Source: Eretmocerus hayati
Lineage: Eukaryota > Arthropoda > Insecta > Hymenoptera > Aphelinidae
Reading direction: 5' to 3'
Assembly (NCBI GenBank): GCA_029851415.1
Contig: CM056744.1
Location: 16,251,268-16,315,267 of the forward strand
Length of the DNA stretch: 64,000 bases
The translations under genes were made by a program, and so were the position numbers. The notes under the pieces are model-generated. The model was not told the origin of the DNA. It saw only the letters and a list, made by a program, of their open reading frames with translations, and searched no databases. Positions 9,990 to 19,990 of this stretch are shown here, in pieces; position 1 is the first letter of the stretch; every line of letters begins with the position of its first letter.

Positions 9990-11165
9990 TCCAAAGAGTA
10001 AAGAAGCAAATAGCTTAAGATGGATTCCATTCAAAAACGACACATGAAAAATAGTGATGTCTTGGATCGGTTTCTCGTAGTTTTGATTCAATTATGTGGT
10101 CCAAAATATGAAGTTTCCACCCACTGGGAGGTCCCAAAAAAATTTCGGAGTCGCCTGCGGAGCTATTTCTGTTTCGCTTTGCGATTCCACCAGAGCATCA
10201 AAATTCTGATCTTTTTGTACTAAATTTAATATATCTCGAATTTGGTTTAAGATAATGAAACGCGGTTTGCGCCACTCGAAAGAGCTTAAAAAACCTATAA
10301 AAAATGACCTTGAAGATTTTCGTTCAGTTTTTTCAGGCCCTGATCAGGCAAAATCCGGAAAAATCAGGCTGACCTGATTATCTCAGAAAGCAATTTTTTT
10401 TAATTTTTCAAAAATATGATTTCTGATGCAAAATTGCACGATCTTTGCGATAAAACGAGTCCGAAGTTGTTTTTTCATTGTTTATGCGTCGTATCTTCTT
10501 TTCCAATAAAAGTGCCGTAGTTACTGACTGGGAGCATGGAATTGACTCCTACAAGAACTTATTTTGAAGGAAATTTCCTCAGCTTTTGATTGGAACTACT
10601 TTGAAATTCGGTAAACCATGCGCATGCGCAGAAATCTCTGTTTTCTGATTGCTCGGAGAATGAGAAATCGGAAATTTGACCAAAAAACGCATGAATAATG
10701 AAAAAACAACTTCGGACTCATTTTATCGCAAAGATCGTGCAATTTTGCATGAGAAATCATATTTTTGAAAAATTGAAAAAAATTGTTTTCTGAGATAATC
10801 AGGTCAGCCTGATTTTTCCGGATTTTGCCTGATCAGGGCCTGAAAAAGCTGAACGAAAATCTTCAAGGTCATTTTTCATAGGTTTTTTAAGCTCTTTCGA
10901 ATGGCGCAAACCGCGTTTCATTATCTTGAGCCAAACTCGAGATATATTCAATTTAGTACAAAAAGATCAGAATTTTGATGCTCTGGTGGAATCGCAAAGC
11001 GAAACAGAAATAGCTCTGCAGGCGACTCCGAAATTTTTTTGGGACCTTGTAAACTTCATATTTTGGACTACATAATCGAATCAAAACTACGAGAAACCGA
11101 TCCGAGACATCACTATTTTTCATGTGTCGTTTTCAATTGGAATCCATCTTAACCCTTTGGAGAAG
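9990..11165. mobile_element. Foldback element with arms of about 480 bp
   Basis: The left arm (about 10010-10490) and right arm (about 10690-11155) are near-perfect reverse complements, outward from a roughly 200-base centre. Landmarks present in both arms are TTAAGATGGATTCC at the outer ends, the GATCAGGC / GCCTGATC words, and ACTTCGGACT around the loop. No transposase frame is present. The structure is that of a non-autonomous foldback or long-TIR MITE. The outer edges are uncertain by about 20 bases because the left end carries a small insertion relative to the right. Confidence 0.88.
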
Positions 11166-12054
11166 AAAGCTTGATGCTTGAATGTACAAATGCGCATGTA
11201 ATGCACGTGCAGTGCTCTTAACAAGTGCAATCAAGCTCAACTCAAACTGGGTAAGATTATCTGTCGTGACTCAATTTCTTCAAAATACTTCAGCTGACCA
11301 TACGATTCATTTCGTGACGTTCCAGGTGACCCAAGGTGAGTTGGAGTATGTCGTATTATATTCTCTCAAGCAAAGTGATAATGGCCATCATATCTGTCCA
11401 AAAGAGTGAAACCTGATTGGTCTGTAATTGATCCGTGAAAATCAAAAGTGAGCTGAGGATGAACTACTTCCAAGACATTTCTCATTAACATAGAATAGGA
11501 AATGATCAACTTTTCAAGATAATTTCCTCATACTTACGCAATTATCTGTCATTTCCTCGTATTTTCTTAGAATTTGATGACAATGAACCAAGTTGTTGGT
11601 CTCCTCATGCTCATATGACGATAAATCCTTCACCAATGCAAATAAAAGTCAATCCAGAGTTTATATCGCAAGAGAAGAATTACACCCTAACTCAGAAGTT
11701 GCGTCCACTGAACAACTCCAGGTTACAGCACACGTGATCGGGCGATTTCCGAGTTTTCTCTGCATACGAATTCAAATTTGCAGGAATTGGTCATTGATTT
11801 GCGATTTGGAATGAGGATTACAGAGAAAGTGAAAAAAACTTCCGTGATCGAGATTTGAATCTTGATCTTCTTTTTGTGAGACCGTGAAGTAACCCCGAAG
11901 CTACTGCGTTGCTTACAACCTTAGGTTGAAAAGGTATTCATGAACTGATAACCCCAGGCGGGTTTTGAAAGTTGGAGTATGCCAAACAGGTAGCAAAAAT
12001 CCTGGATAATGGATGACTACGAATATGTTATTCTTCATACATTTTTCAGAAGGA
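11166..12054. other. Intergenic, nothing recognisable
   Basis: Short open frames at 11182-11409 and 11593-11814 have no domain, promoter or splice context worth calling. Confidence 0.45.
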
Positions 12055-12179
12055 ATCCCTGGTAGAAATTGTGACCATTTTTTGGCCAGAAACTGGTCAA
12101 GTCTAACCTAATGGCATTGTCACTATATGTACATATTGCATGGGTGGCCAAAAAAATTGGTCACATTTCTACCAGGGAT
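12055..12179. mobile_element. Short MITE, 125 bp
   Basis: The ends are inverted repeats of about 34 bases: ATCCCTGGTAGAAATTGTGA at the left matches the reverse complement of the right end (TCACATTTCTACCAGGGAT) with one or two mismatches, and the match extends through a TGGCC word and a T/A run. The size and structure fit a miniature Tc1/mariner-type element. Confidence 0.85.
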
Positions 12180-13543
12180 GGTAACAAGTTAATTTAGAAT
12201 GTTTCAGAACTGGAAAAATCAAATCTTTTGTGTTGACCTTCAGAGACGACCTGAAATAACAGCAGAAGACAGAAGCTGAAGAAGAAATCCAGAATAAGAT
12301 AGCTACGTCACAATAGGAGTTCCTTATTGGTCGAAACTATCATGAGCTTCATAAATCAAAGCCACTCAAATGAATTCACATCACTGCAGAGGTGAAGTGT
12401 GATCAAATCTAGAATTTTTGAAGTACCATCAACTGGGATAACTTTGAAACGTGGAGGGGGGGGGTGACTTTGGGACAACCCATGAGAAAGTCATTATCGA
12501 GTGCGGTCAGCAAGGCAGACAATCCTGAGGCTTTGGTACCCATTCTCTTTATTTGAGATACGCATGAGCAATGTACCCTGTTTTGCTGACCCGATGTTTT
12601 GCGCCGGCGCGAGGTCCTCTATCAGCTGTGAATTTCTTTACAAACAGACTCCTTCAAGAGTATGTTTTTAGTCCAAAGAACAGTTTCTCGGAAAAATGAG
12701 TGTGGTACCGACCTTTGCAGGATGACTCCAAGGTAACTGGGCCAGATTCCACTCGTCTGTACAGATATCTCAACGAATCCATCGTTACATTGGCGTACTT
12801 TTATCCAGTTTCCATTTTGCATTGACCACACGTCCAATGCACCTCTAAAGAAAGACTTACAAGTTAGACGAGTTTGAAGGGATGGAATGCAATTTTTGTA
12901 CCAAAGTTACCCCAGTTGACGGTACTCTGTGATTGGTACACGTGAATCATGAACAGTAATTTCCCATTCAAGGATTATGCGTTGATTGATTAAGTGAACG
13001 TGTATTGCCCATGCATGAAATGGAACAATTGCGGTTGAATTAATCCATCTCATGCAATACTTCCAAGATTTTGGTAGAACGCGCGAGGAAAATTGGTCAG
13101 ATTGTTTCCAGCTTCGTGATGAGGAATCTCAAAAAACCCAAGTTTCGGATTCGCACAAAAAAGTCAAAATTGCATTGCCTAGCAAGTTTTACAATTTTTT
13201 CGACGCTTACATGCACGAGCACGATTTCGAGTAACTGAAAAAATATCGAACGGTCACGTATTACCCTAACTAATTTCTACGTTAACAGACGAATATCTGA
13301 ATTTAAATATTCTCACAGCTAACATAGTCGAAAACCGAGACTTTCCAGAAGTGAATTATACTTTGATATCGATTGTGTGCCGATCAAAAATTTGACTATG
13401 TGTCGATGCAAATGAAGTAGATAATAACTCACGCATAACAATGGAATCCAATTTTCAACTCACTTGGAATGGAGGAATTTAAGAATAACTTCCAATGATG
13501 TAAATGAGAGATAAAAACTCTCACTTTGAGTTTCATCTGAAGG
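12180..13543. other. Upstream region of the protease homologue, no other gene
   Basis: AT-rich, without a supported gene. A G run occurs at about 12460. Further downstream, ATATAATA at 13544-13551 and TCAGT at 13603-13607 are possible core promoter words for the gene starting at 13628, but their spacing (about 58 bases) is longer than usual for a TATA-Inr pair, so they are only weak evidence. Confidence 0.35.
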
Positions 13544-13627
13544 ATATAATAACTGCACGTGAAGTTTGGAAGTTGCTGATTTACCCAAGTTGGAATGTTA
13601 ATTCAGTGTTTCACGCTCGGCACTGAG

Positions 13628-13676
13628 ATGTGGTCGATCTCTGTCACTGTTTTTACGATCAACTTGATCTTCGTTG
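13628..13676 (+). CDS. Serine protease homologue, exon 1 (signal peptide)
   Basis: ATG at 13628 opens 16 codons rich in Ile, Val, Leu and Phe (MWSISVTVF...LIFV), a typical secretory signal peptide, and ends with G before a GTAAGA donor at 13677. The phase 1 end fits the exon at 14325, where the split codon becomes GCT. An in-frame upstream start at 13595 would add 11 residues, but the shorter start gives a normal signal peptide with a polar residue before the hydrophobic core. The exon directs the protein to secretion. Joining to exon 2 is inferred from phase and order; a further small exon inside the 648-base intron cannot be excluded. Confidence 0.6.
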
Positions 13677-13833
13677 GTAAGATTATTCATTCAATCAACG
13701 TAGGATCATCAGATGGAGGAATCGAATGCGAGCTCAAGATGCCAATTCGATCTTCTTCATCTAATGCTAGAAATTATTTCCTTAGAAACTTGAATCTACA
13801 GTGGAAAAACGTGGAAGTCAAAGAATAGTAGGT

Positions 13834-13930
13834 TTCGATACAAGGGCGGGGATGTTGGTTTCCGCGGCCCGAGCCTTGGTGAGGGTCGAAATCATCGCTC
13901 GGAAGCTGAAACCACCCCGCCCGAGTGTCG
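13834..13930. repeat. GC-rich hairpin in the protease homologue intron
   Basis: GGGCGGGG near 13845 pairs with CCCCGCCC near 13918, flanked by TGGTTTC / GAAACCA and by TCGATAC / GTGTCGA arms. It is much more GC-rich than its surroundings and abuts the MITE at 13936. It may be a separate small element. Confidence 0.65.
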
Positions 13931-13935
13931 AATAC

Positions 13936-14176
13936 TAAGGTAAGTGTACCCAACTTGCTCTCATTGAGCCATTCTCTCAACAACTCTGTTTTACTCCACT
14001 ACTCTGGTTCATCTCAATATTTTCCAACGCATATTAGCTCATTCTTCAGTGTTAAAAACCAGCTTTGGAATTAGCTAAGATACGTTGAAAAAGATTGAGA
14101 TCGGCCAGAGTATTGAAGCGAACGAAAATTGTTGAAAAAATGGCTCAATGGGGGCAAGTTGGGTACACTCACCTTA
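13936..14176. mobile_element. MITE in intron 1 of the protease homologue
   Basis: The terminal inverted repeats are about 50 bases. The left end, AAGGTAAGTGTACCCAACTT, matches the reverse complement of the right end (AAGTTGGGTACACTCACCTT) with one mismatch, and both continue into CATTGAGCCATT and CAACAA words. The element is 241 bp with no coding capacity. Its left end contains a perfect splice-donor consensus (AAG then GTAAGT). Confidence 0.85.
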
Positions 14177-14324
14177 TTCTTTCGTGGTCGGCGTGGAGAA
14201 GAAAATGGAAAAAATCGGCTCTTTCTCGCACAGACGATGAAGAAATACATCACTAGAAAAATCTCATCTAACCCCTAATATTTACTTTTAGAAAGTTGTA
14301 ACTTTCGGAATCGAAATTTTGCAG

Positions 14325-14614
14325 CTAAATTGAGCAATGCAGTCCCTATGTTCTACAAAACACAAGTAACAATATTTTCTGGTGATAAATTATGCGGCGG
14401 AACCTTGATTGACCCAAAACACATCGTCACGAGTGCCAAATGCATCAATGGATTCCTGGAACAATTCCATATCAAAACTGTTCCTTCTATGTCTGTAGAA
14501 GTCGTTGCATCTGGTGACGATCATGAAGTAAATACATTCCGGATACTGAGTTTGAACTCAAATTTCAAGGATGATGATTTTCATCCTAGATCCGATGCCA
14601 TCGGTCTCCTTGAG
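14325..14614 (+). CDS. Serine protease homologue, exon 2 (His and Asp regions)
   Basis: A TTTTGCAG acceptor precedes 14325; the GTAAAA donor follows 14614 (phase 0). The exon begins the chymotrypsin (S1) fold: a VTIF strand, CGGTLID, then HIVTSAKC where active proteases have TAAHC, so the catalytic His is Lys. The Asp region reads SDAIGLL (canonical DIALL), so the Asp position is kept. The usual IVGG activation site is missing: after the signal peptide come only about 14 residues before the first strand. This fits a non-catalytic serine protease homologue. Such proteins in insects act in immune cascades or venom; which role applies here is unknown. Confidence 0.75.
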
Positions 14615-14679
14615 GTAAAATCCATTTTCCAAGGAAAATGTGAGGATCTGAATAAAAAATTGTACTCCTGACTTTACAG

Positions 14680-14946
14680 CTCGTAAAACCAGTCACTAAT
14701 AACATCAACTACAGTCGTACGAAACTATCAGAAGTAGACCTAGAATCCCTCACGGATGAAGAAGTATTGGTTTTAAGCTCAAAGAATATGAGCTCGGGGG
14801 GAATCAAAGGAAGGCGTTTCGTCAATACAAACTTGCCAATGAAGATAGTTTCAACGGAGGAGTGTAAGGAATATAATTCCCTGATGAGTCATGTAGATGA
14901 TTCTTTAACACTCTCTTGCGGAATCACGAAGAAACAGGACTATCAG
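14680..14946 (+). CDS. Serine protease homologue, exon 3
   Basis: Follows a 65-base intron with a TTTACAG acceptor and ends at a GTATGT donor, both in phase 0. It encodes 89 residues: the segment after the Asp loop, then a strand ending VLVLSSKN (where active family members have a Gly-Trp-Gly motif), and a CKEYNS helix corresponding to the Cys before the substrate pocket. It ends with SCGITKKQDYQ, the position of the conserved CAG...C segment before the catalytic serine. The Gly-Trp-Gly motif is missing, another sign of divergence. Confidence 0.72.
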
Positions 14947-15587
14947 GTATGTGTTTTACTGTACACAGATATCGATATCGTATAACACATTTTTCTTTTT
15001 CATTGAAATGACCTGATGAAGTTCTTCGACGTTTCATGTTCCCCATGTCATGGTTCTTTCAATCTTCTTTAATCTTCGCATCAAAAATCATTCAAACTGA
15101 CATACGATATTTTTGTTCCAAAATTGAATATTGAGTATTTTTTATAAAAGTTTTCGGCAATAGCCGGCCTCGTCGAACCAGCATGACGTACACATGACCG
15201 AGCACATGACCCTGAAAAGTCTTTTGGGAGCTATACATTTGTGATGGAAAGGTTTGGGGAAGGGGAAAGGTCTAGGGTTTTTTCAAAATTTTTTCCTTTA
15301 AAAAGATGATCTGTGGTACGTGAGCCCCTAAGTATTTGATTAAACCTGCCTCGTTGACGTTTTTTCGGTAATTCATCCTCAAAATTTCTCCATATTACGG
15401 AAAATAAGAAAAAGGGGGCACTCGAATCCGATGAATCTGTTCAATAAGAACGGGGGGTGGGGCTTGCCCAATTCTCCTTACGTATTTTGTGAATAGCCCC
15501 TAATGTTTGGGAGCGAAATCATTCATTTCATTTTCTCTGGATCTCCGTTGATAATGAGTTCTTATGTTTATCACTACTCTGTAACAG

Positions 15588-15842
15588 CTGAGCAAGGGGG
15601 ATCCTGTGACACAAGGTGATACACTGATTGGAGTTGTTGAAGAATGGGCTTTGGGAAAACCAATTATATTCACCAGTATATCAAAATTCATCCAACTGAT
15701 ACAAGAAAATAAACAGAATGCGCTGAGTTGTGACACCCCATCATGTTATAAAGTCAATCATATTGCCGGCAATAAGTCACTCAACTGTAGCGATGGAGAA
15801 GATCCAGATGACGGATCACGCCAATGTCTTGTGAACTTGTAA
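15588..15842 (+). CDS. Serine protease homologue, last exon (Ser region lost)
   Basis: The acceptor GTAACAG precedes 15588, and TAA is at 15840-15842. The segment aligned with the GDSGGPL motif reads KGDPVTQGDTL, so the catalytic Ser and the oxyanion Gly-Gly are gone. The following strand GVVEEWALG and the IFTSISKFIQLI helix match the VYTRVSSYLDWI end of the S1 fold. Beyond it is an extra C-terminal tail of about 45 residues with four Cys and an acidic DGEDPDDG stretch, not usual in trypsins. The four exons total 861 bases, giving a 286-residue protein. With the His also replaced, catalysis is very unlikely; a binding or regulatory role is inferred. Confidence 0.75.
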   Translation: MSKGDPVTQGDTLIGVVEEWALGKPIIFTSISKFIQLIQENKQNALSCDTPSCYKVNHIAGNKSLNCSDGEDPDDGSRQCLVNL

Positions 15843-15888
15843 AGTGCTTTCAAGAGAGATATCTCAAGAATTATTCTTCTCTGAGGTC

Positions 15889-15894
15889 AATAAA
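15889..15894 (+). promoter_or_regulatory. Polyadenylation signal AATAAA for the protease homologue
   Basis: AATAAA lies 47 bases after the stop codon of the protease homologue, in the expected orientation. Confidence 0.7.
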
Positions 15895-17436
15895 TTCGAG
15901 TATGATGACATGGAAAATTTTCATTGCTGAGAGAATCATCGTACATTTTAAGTTCAGTACAAACAAGCAAAGGAGTTGTCTCGATTTGGAACTTTTCTGA
16001 TCTGAAACCACGAGAGTACAAGGCAGATCTTGTTAATCCATGAGAATTCATCCCACTGTGGTTTCCAGATAGCATTCTGCGTAGAAAAACATGATTTCCT
16101 TATGATGGAATGGTTGACTTTTGAAAATCGTAAAATGTAATGATTAATACCACATAATTCAATGTAACGATTGGTATACATGTTTCCGAGGGTTGGGTAT
16201 TTGCCGAGTAGTCAATGCCATCAGTATCATACTTTCATACCGATTATCATACTGAACATTCTTTGATTTTGTGAAGTTTTTCGATACTCTCTGGAGGATT
16301 CATCAATACAAATCTATCCATATTGAATGGACAGGCACATTTTGTAAGAGAAACCAATTTATCTACAATCATTTTATTCAAAATAATAACCATGTATCAT
16401 AAAAATTAGATATACATTCAACATTCTGGAATCTTCAACAATCATATTTTTCTTTTTCTAAAACAAAATCAGAGGTCTACTTGTTGCCTTGATATCAGCA
16501 ATAATATTTGACAGGCAATTATTTTCTAATCGATAATTCCACCATGACTCATGGAGGTAAGCTCGAAGGAATAGATAAAAATTTCGGACACTTTATCTTC
16601 ACCACGTTCGTTGTACATTCAAACTCAAAGGGCGGGAGATTGATTCAGATGAAAGTTATAATCCTTCGAGTGTGATCCTTATTGAAAGATACGACCAGCA
16701 TCAATGCAGAATGATGAAAGGATTTCAAACATAAAAATTCATTAACATATTCCGTCTCTTTCACTCGTCCCAAATCTCTTGTATTGCATGAAAGTTGTGG
16801 TTAATTCAAAGCTGTATGATTTCCATCCTGAAGAGTCTCAACTCTACAATACAAATTTGTTAAGAGCCATAAAATTGAATAACAGAATTCGTGTAAGGCA
16901 CATTCGTTGTGCGTTATCGTTGCATCCATAATCATGTCATCAGTCAAAGATTGTTCACGATACAAGTGTAATAGGGATCGCGTTTACAATGGTATCCACA
17001 CTATGATTTCTGTTCTCACAAAAAAAGTTGCATCAACGAACTCATCCTTCGATTCATCCCGTCGACAGGATTACCAACCATTTAAAATAGGCTGACTTGC
17101 CTACTGACATTTAGGTATCGATGACAGGAAGATTTCAAATCTACTTCTGATTTCAAACACTTTTCTTCCTCATCCAATGTCTACAAAATACTCAATCATT
17201 GACATAAGTAGACTTTTTGCAGAAGATTGACATCAAGCATTATTCTTATCGTTCAATTCAATACAATCCTGTACGGAATCAAAATATTCCATCTTTGAGA
17301 AATGAGAATCTCACTTGGGTTCATCGAAATCGTAGCAAGCGTCCGCTTTCTCTTGTGGGTGCAAAAATTGACTCAAATTCAACTTCAAGATATAGAAATG
17401 AGAAAATCCAATATCCTATCAGTATGGTGGCTGATC
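15895..17436. other. Intergenic, nothing recognisable
   Basis: AT-rich DNA between the protease homologue and the 3' end of Mitf. Small frames at 16907-17095 and 17217-17532 have no domains; the latter runs into the MITE. Confidence 0.45.
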
Positions 17437-17741
17437 ACACCGGCATACAGAAAAAAAGTATCTGTACTTTCGACCAGACTTACTTTTCTTTATGTATTTT
17501 GGCACGCTAAATCCGAATCTGATGTCGGTTAGGCTCGTTCCTATCTTGTTTTCGAGAAAATGGTGAAAAATTCGGTGGAAATCGTGCTATTCTGCGCCAT
17601 TTTCATATTTTCCACGATTTTCTCGAAAACAAGATAGGAACGGGCCTAACCGATCTCGGATTCGGATTCAGTGTGCCAAAATACATAAAGAAAAGTAGGT
17701 CTGGTCAAAAGTACAGATACTTTTTTTTTGTGTGCCGGTGT
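17437..17741. mobile_element. Foldback MITE, 305 bp, arms of about 130 bp
   Basis: The ends ACACCGGCATACAGAAAAAA and (reverse complement) ACACCGGCACACAAAAAAAA are matching inverted repeats. The arms continue through AGTATCTGTACTTT, AGACTTACTTTTCTTTATGT and GATAGGAACG words almost without mismatch to a loop of about 40 bases near 17570-17607. There is no coding capacity. Confidence 0.93.
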
Positions 17742-18591
17742 AATTAACTGATCATAATGTTGTTGTCATATCAAGACACTCGTGGAGGATACCATATTCC
17801 TGGAATGAGTCACACTACATTATTGTAAAGAATTTTCACTCATTATTTCATGAGTGATCGACGTTAAAATCCGCGTAGTCATTCCGCTCATCCATTCAAG
17901 GATACTTACAAATACATGAATATAAGTAAGATGAGATGGTCATCTTGGCAAGTCCACAGTGATATTCAAATCGATTTCAATAATTTCGTCACATAGTACA
18001 TATTGCATAACATATTACATAGCAATATCCTTAATCAAAGAAAATTTTTGCTCTATGCCAAGTTTTATTCCATCTTAGGAACTGTATCAAACATCATCAT
18101 AAAGATTCTTGAAGGAATTAACACACAATCATCTCTTTTCACGTCACAAATCCTCAGTGACGCATGATATTTCTCGATAATCTGACTGGATCTTCAAAAC
18201 CAGTAAACAAATCAGATGACTGAAACCATTTGAGGGATAAATAATCAACAAGTGACATAGACTCAACATTTTTTGTCATAACCATTCATAGTAATGTAAC
18301 AATCGCCACAAAGTGTTTCAAATAGCGTCACAGTTTGGTAATAATAATGTCACAATACCATCACTCACTGTCTTATAAGTTCATCAATTTTTGAGTATAT
18401 TTATATAAATTATATATATATCGGATTCTTCGGCGAAGAAGCTGTGCCCTCTATCGGAGAGCCTGATGAGTTATGACAGCGTCACCTTGTAACCTCGTCA
18501 CACAGTGTTCATTGATAAAAAAAAAAAAACTCTCGCACTATTGAGCAGCGTCACTAATCGCTCAAAGCTCTAAAACGAGCAAAAGCCTGGG
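17742..18591. other. 3' flank of Mitf
   Basis: Read on the minus strand this is Mitf 3' UTR and downstream DNA. A minus-strand AATAAA (TTTATT at 18064-18069) is the first convincing signal I found, about 520 bases after the stop. A short perfect palindrome TTCTTCGGCGAAGAA occurs near 18426, and a run of A at 18517-18530 reads as T on the Mitf strand. Confidence 0.4.
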
Positions 18592-18834
18592 TTACGCTAC
18601 AATATCCATATCAGATGATGAATTTGATGTTGTTGGTGCTAAACTACCTAAAGTATCTTCATCTGGTAAAGGATGATGACAGGGTGGCGCTGGTGGACTT
18701 AGTGGAGGTAGATGTGGTGACGATAACATTGGATCACCTGTATGAATTGGACCCGTTGGATCGTCCTCCATTAAATCTTCTAATTGTGCCATGCTTAAAC
18801 CTGTTGCTGGATCATCGGAAACCATCTCCGTCAG
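18592..18834 (-). CDS. Mitf: Mitf, last coding exon (C-terminus)
   Basis: The minus-strand acceptor GTATCAG precedes 18834; the stop TAA is at 18594-18592. The 80 codons join the previous exon in phase 0. The peptide contains a methionine/leucine-rich helix (LSMAQLEDLMEDD), then GDPMLSS, matching the DPLLSS block conserved near the C-terminus of MITF, TFE3 and TFEB, then a proline-rich stretch with four HP/LP/PP pairs and an acidic end. The vertebrate serine-rich tail (SRRSS) seen after DPLLSS is absent. Mitf proteins drive lysosomal, autophagy and metabolic genes; the C-terminal region carries activation and phosphorylation sites. The family identity is certain through the other exons. Confidence 0.88.
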   Translation of the reverse strand: MTEMVSDDPATGLSMAQLEDLMEDDPTGPIHTGDPMLSSPHLPPLSPPAPPCHHPLPDEDTLGSLAPTTSNSSSDMDIVA

Positions 18835-19719
18835 CTGATACACCGCCAGTTTCGAGAACAAAAAGAAAATTCATTATGAAATGCTGAACTCCTCCAAAAT
18901 GATTAGGCATGAACATTCGGTAGATGGTTGATGAAACCTTAGAAAACTCTTAGGGATTCGAGTTTGGGTATTGGATTGATCCTGGAAGATGATTGTTTCA
19001 ATTAATTTCGAGAATTTTGGATATTAACCTCTTCGTACACGCACATCATTCCTGTGCTCCCAGACCTCCCTCTCCTACTAGATTTCGTGAGAATTATTTT
19101 GAGCCCAAACACGATATGATGAAGTCATGCCATATGAGAGTTATGGCAGCATGAACTTTTTAAGGCCAAACATGAATGAGGCACTAGCAACGAGAATTTC
19201 ATGATGAACTTGGTAGAAAATCATCAATCCGGATCAAAAAACATGACTCGGCAAGTATCCTTATCCTATCGTCAGAATTCAGTAAGTTATAAGAGACAAA
19301 AGATAAATCGTTTCGAAAAGGATGTTCGAATGAGATGGTTCATCATAATCATTAGCTATACAATGGATCACTAATGATAAAACTATGTTCACCAAAATCA
19401 TAGAACCTCCTTTTTTTTGGGCCATGGAAGATGAAGCATGGAGTATTTTTCCTCCAAAGACAAGGAGAATCGAAGGAACCCGATCCAAAGATGTGTCCAC
19501 ATATGTGGACGAATGCGGGAAGAGGTTAAAGATATAAATATGTCTGACATTCGGATTGTAGTAAAACAAGACTTTCTCTTCACTCATTGTGTTCAATTTC
19601 ACTCTGTGAGAGCCAACACTCACTTGAAGTCAAAATCAATTCCAAAAAATGTAGACACTATTTTTCTTCTCTTTTGCTGTCAGACATCGAGTCTCGGTCC
19701 GTAATCTCATTCACACTCC
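18835..19719. other. Mitf intron 3 (3' part), no nested gene
   Basis: First part of the 4.4 kb intron (18835-23208). Open frames at 19279-19623 and 19438-19704 overlap on opposite strands and have no recognisable domain; not called. Confidence 0.45.
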
Positions 19720-19990
19720 GTATCATTGGCGAATCCAGAACGCGACCAAAAAATTTTAAACTCTTCGGATCTGGCTGGAAAATGGTATATTGGGATTTTT
19801 CGGCTCACTGGTCGCAAAAATCGAGTCAGATTCTGTGGATTAAGAATGGCGGACCCAAGATGTCAGACAAAGGATTTAAATCTCTTTGGATTATGCTGAG
19901 AAATATCATACTGAGATTTCTTTGTGTCGCTGAATACGGAATGGAGTCAAATTCCAGTATAGAGGGTAGAGACGATGCTCCATAAATTCC
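19720..19990. repeat. Degenerate direct repeats, unit about 110 bp
   Basis: Two diverged copies in tandem share the order: a CC(C/A)AAGATG-type word, TTTAAA, CTC(T)TTGGAT or CTTCGGATCTGG, GGTATATTGGGATTT or ATCATACTGAGATTT, then GTCGC. Words of the same style recur near 47640 (CCAAGATGGCGACC), so it may be a dispersed family. Confidence 0.4.

Noticed and set aside
17217..17532. Overlapping frames of 76-97 residues
   Set aside because: They run into the 17437-17741 inverted-repeat element and have no homology that I recognise.
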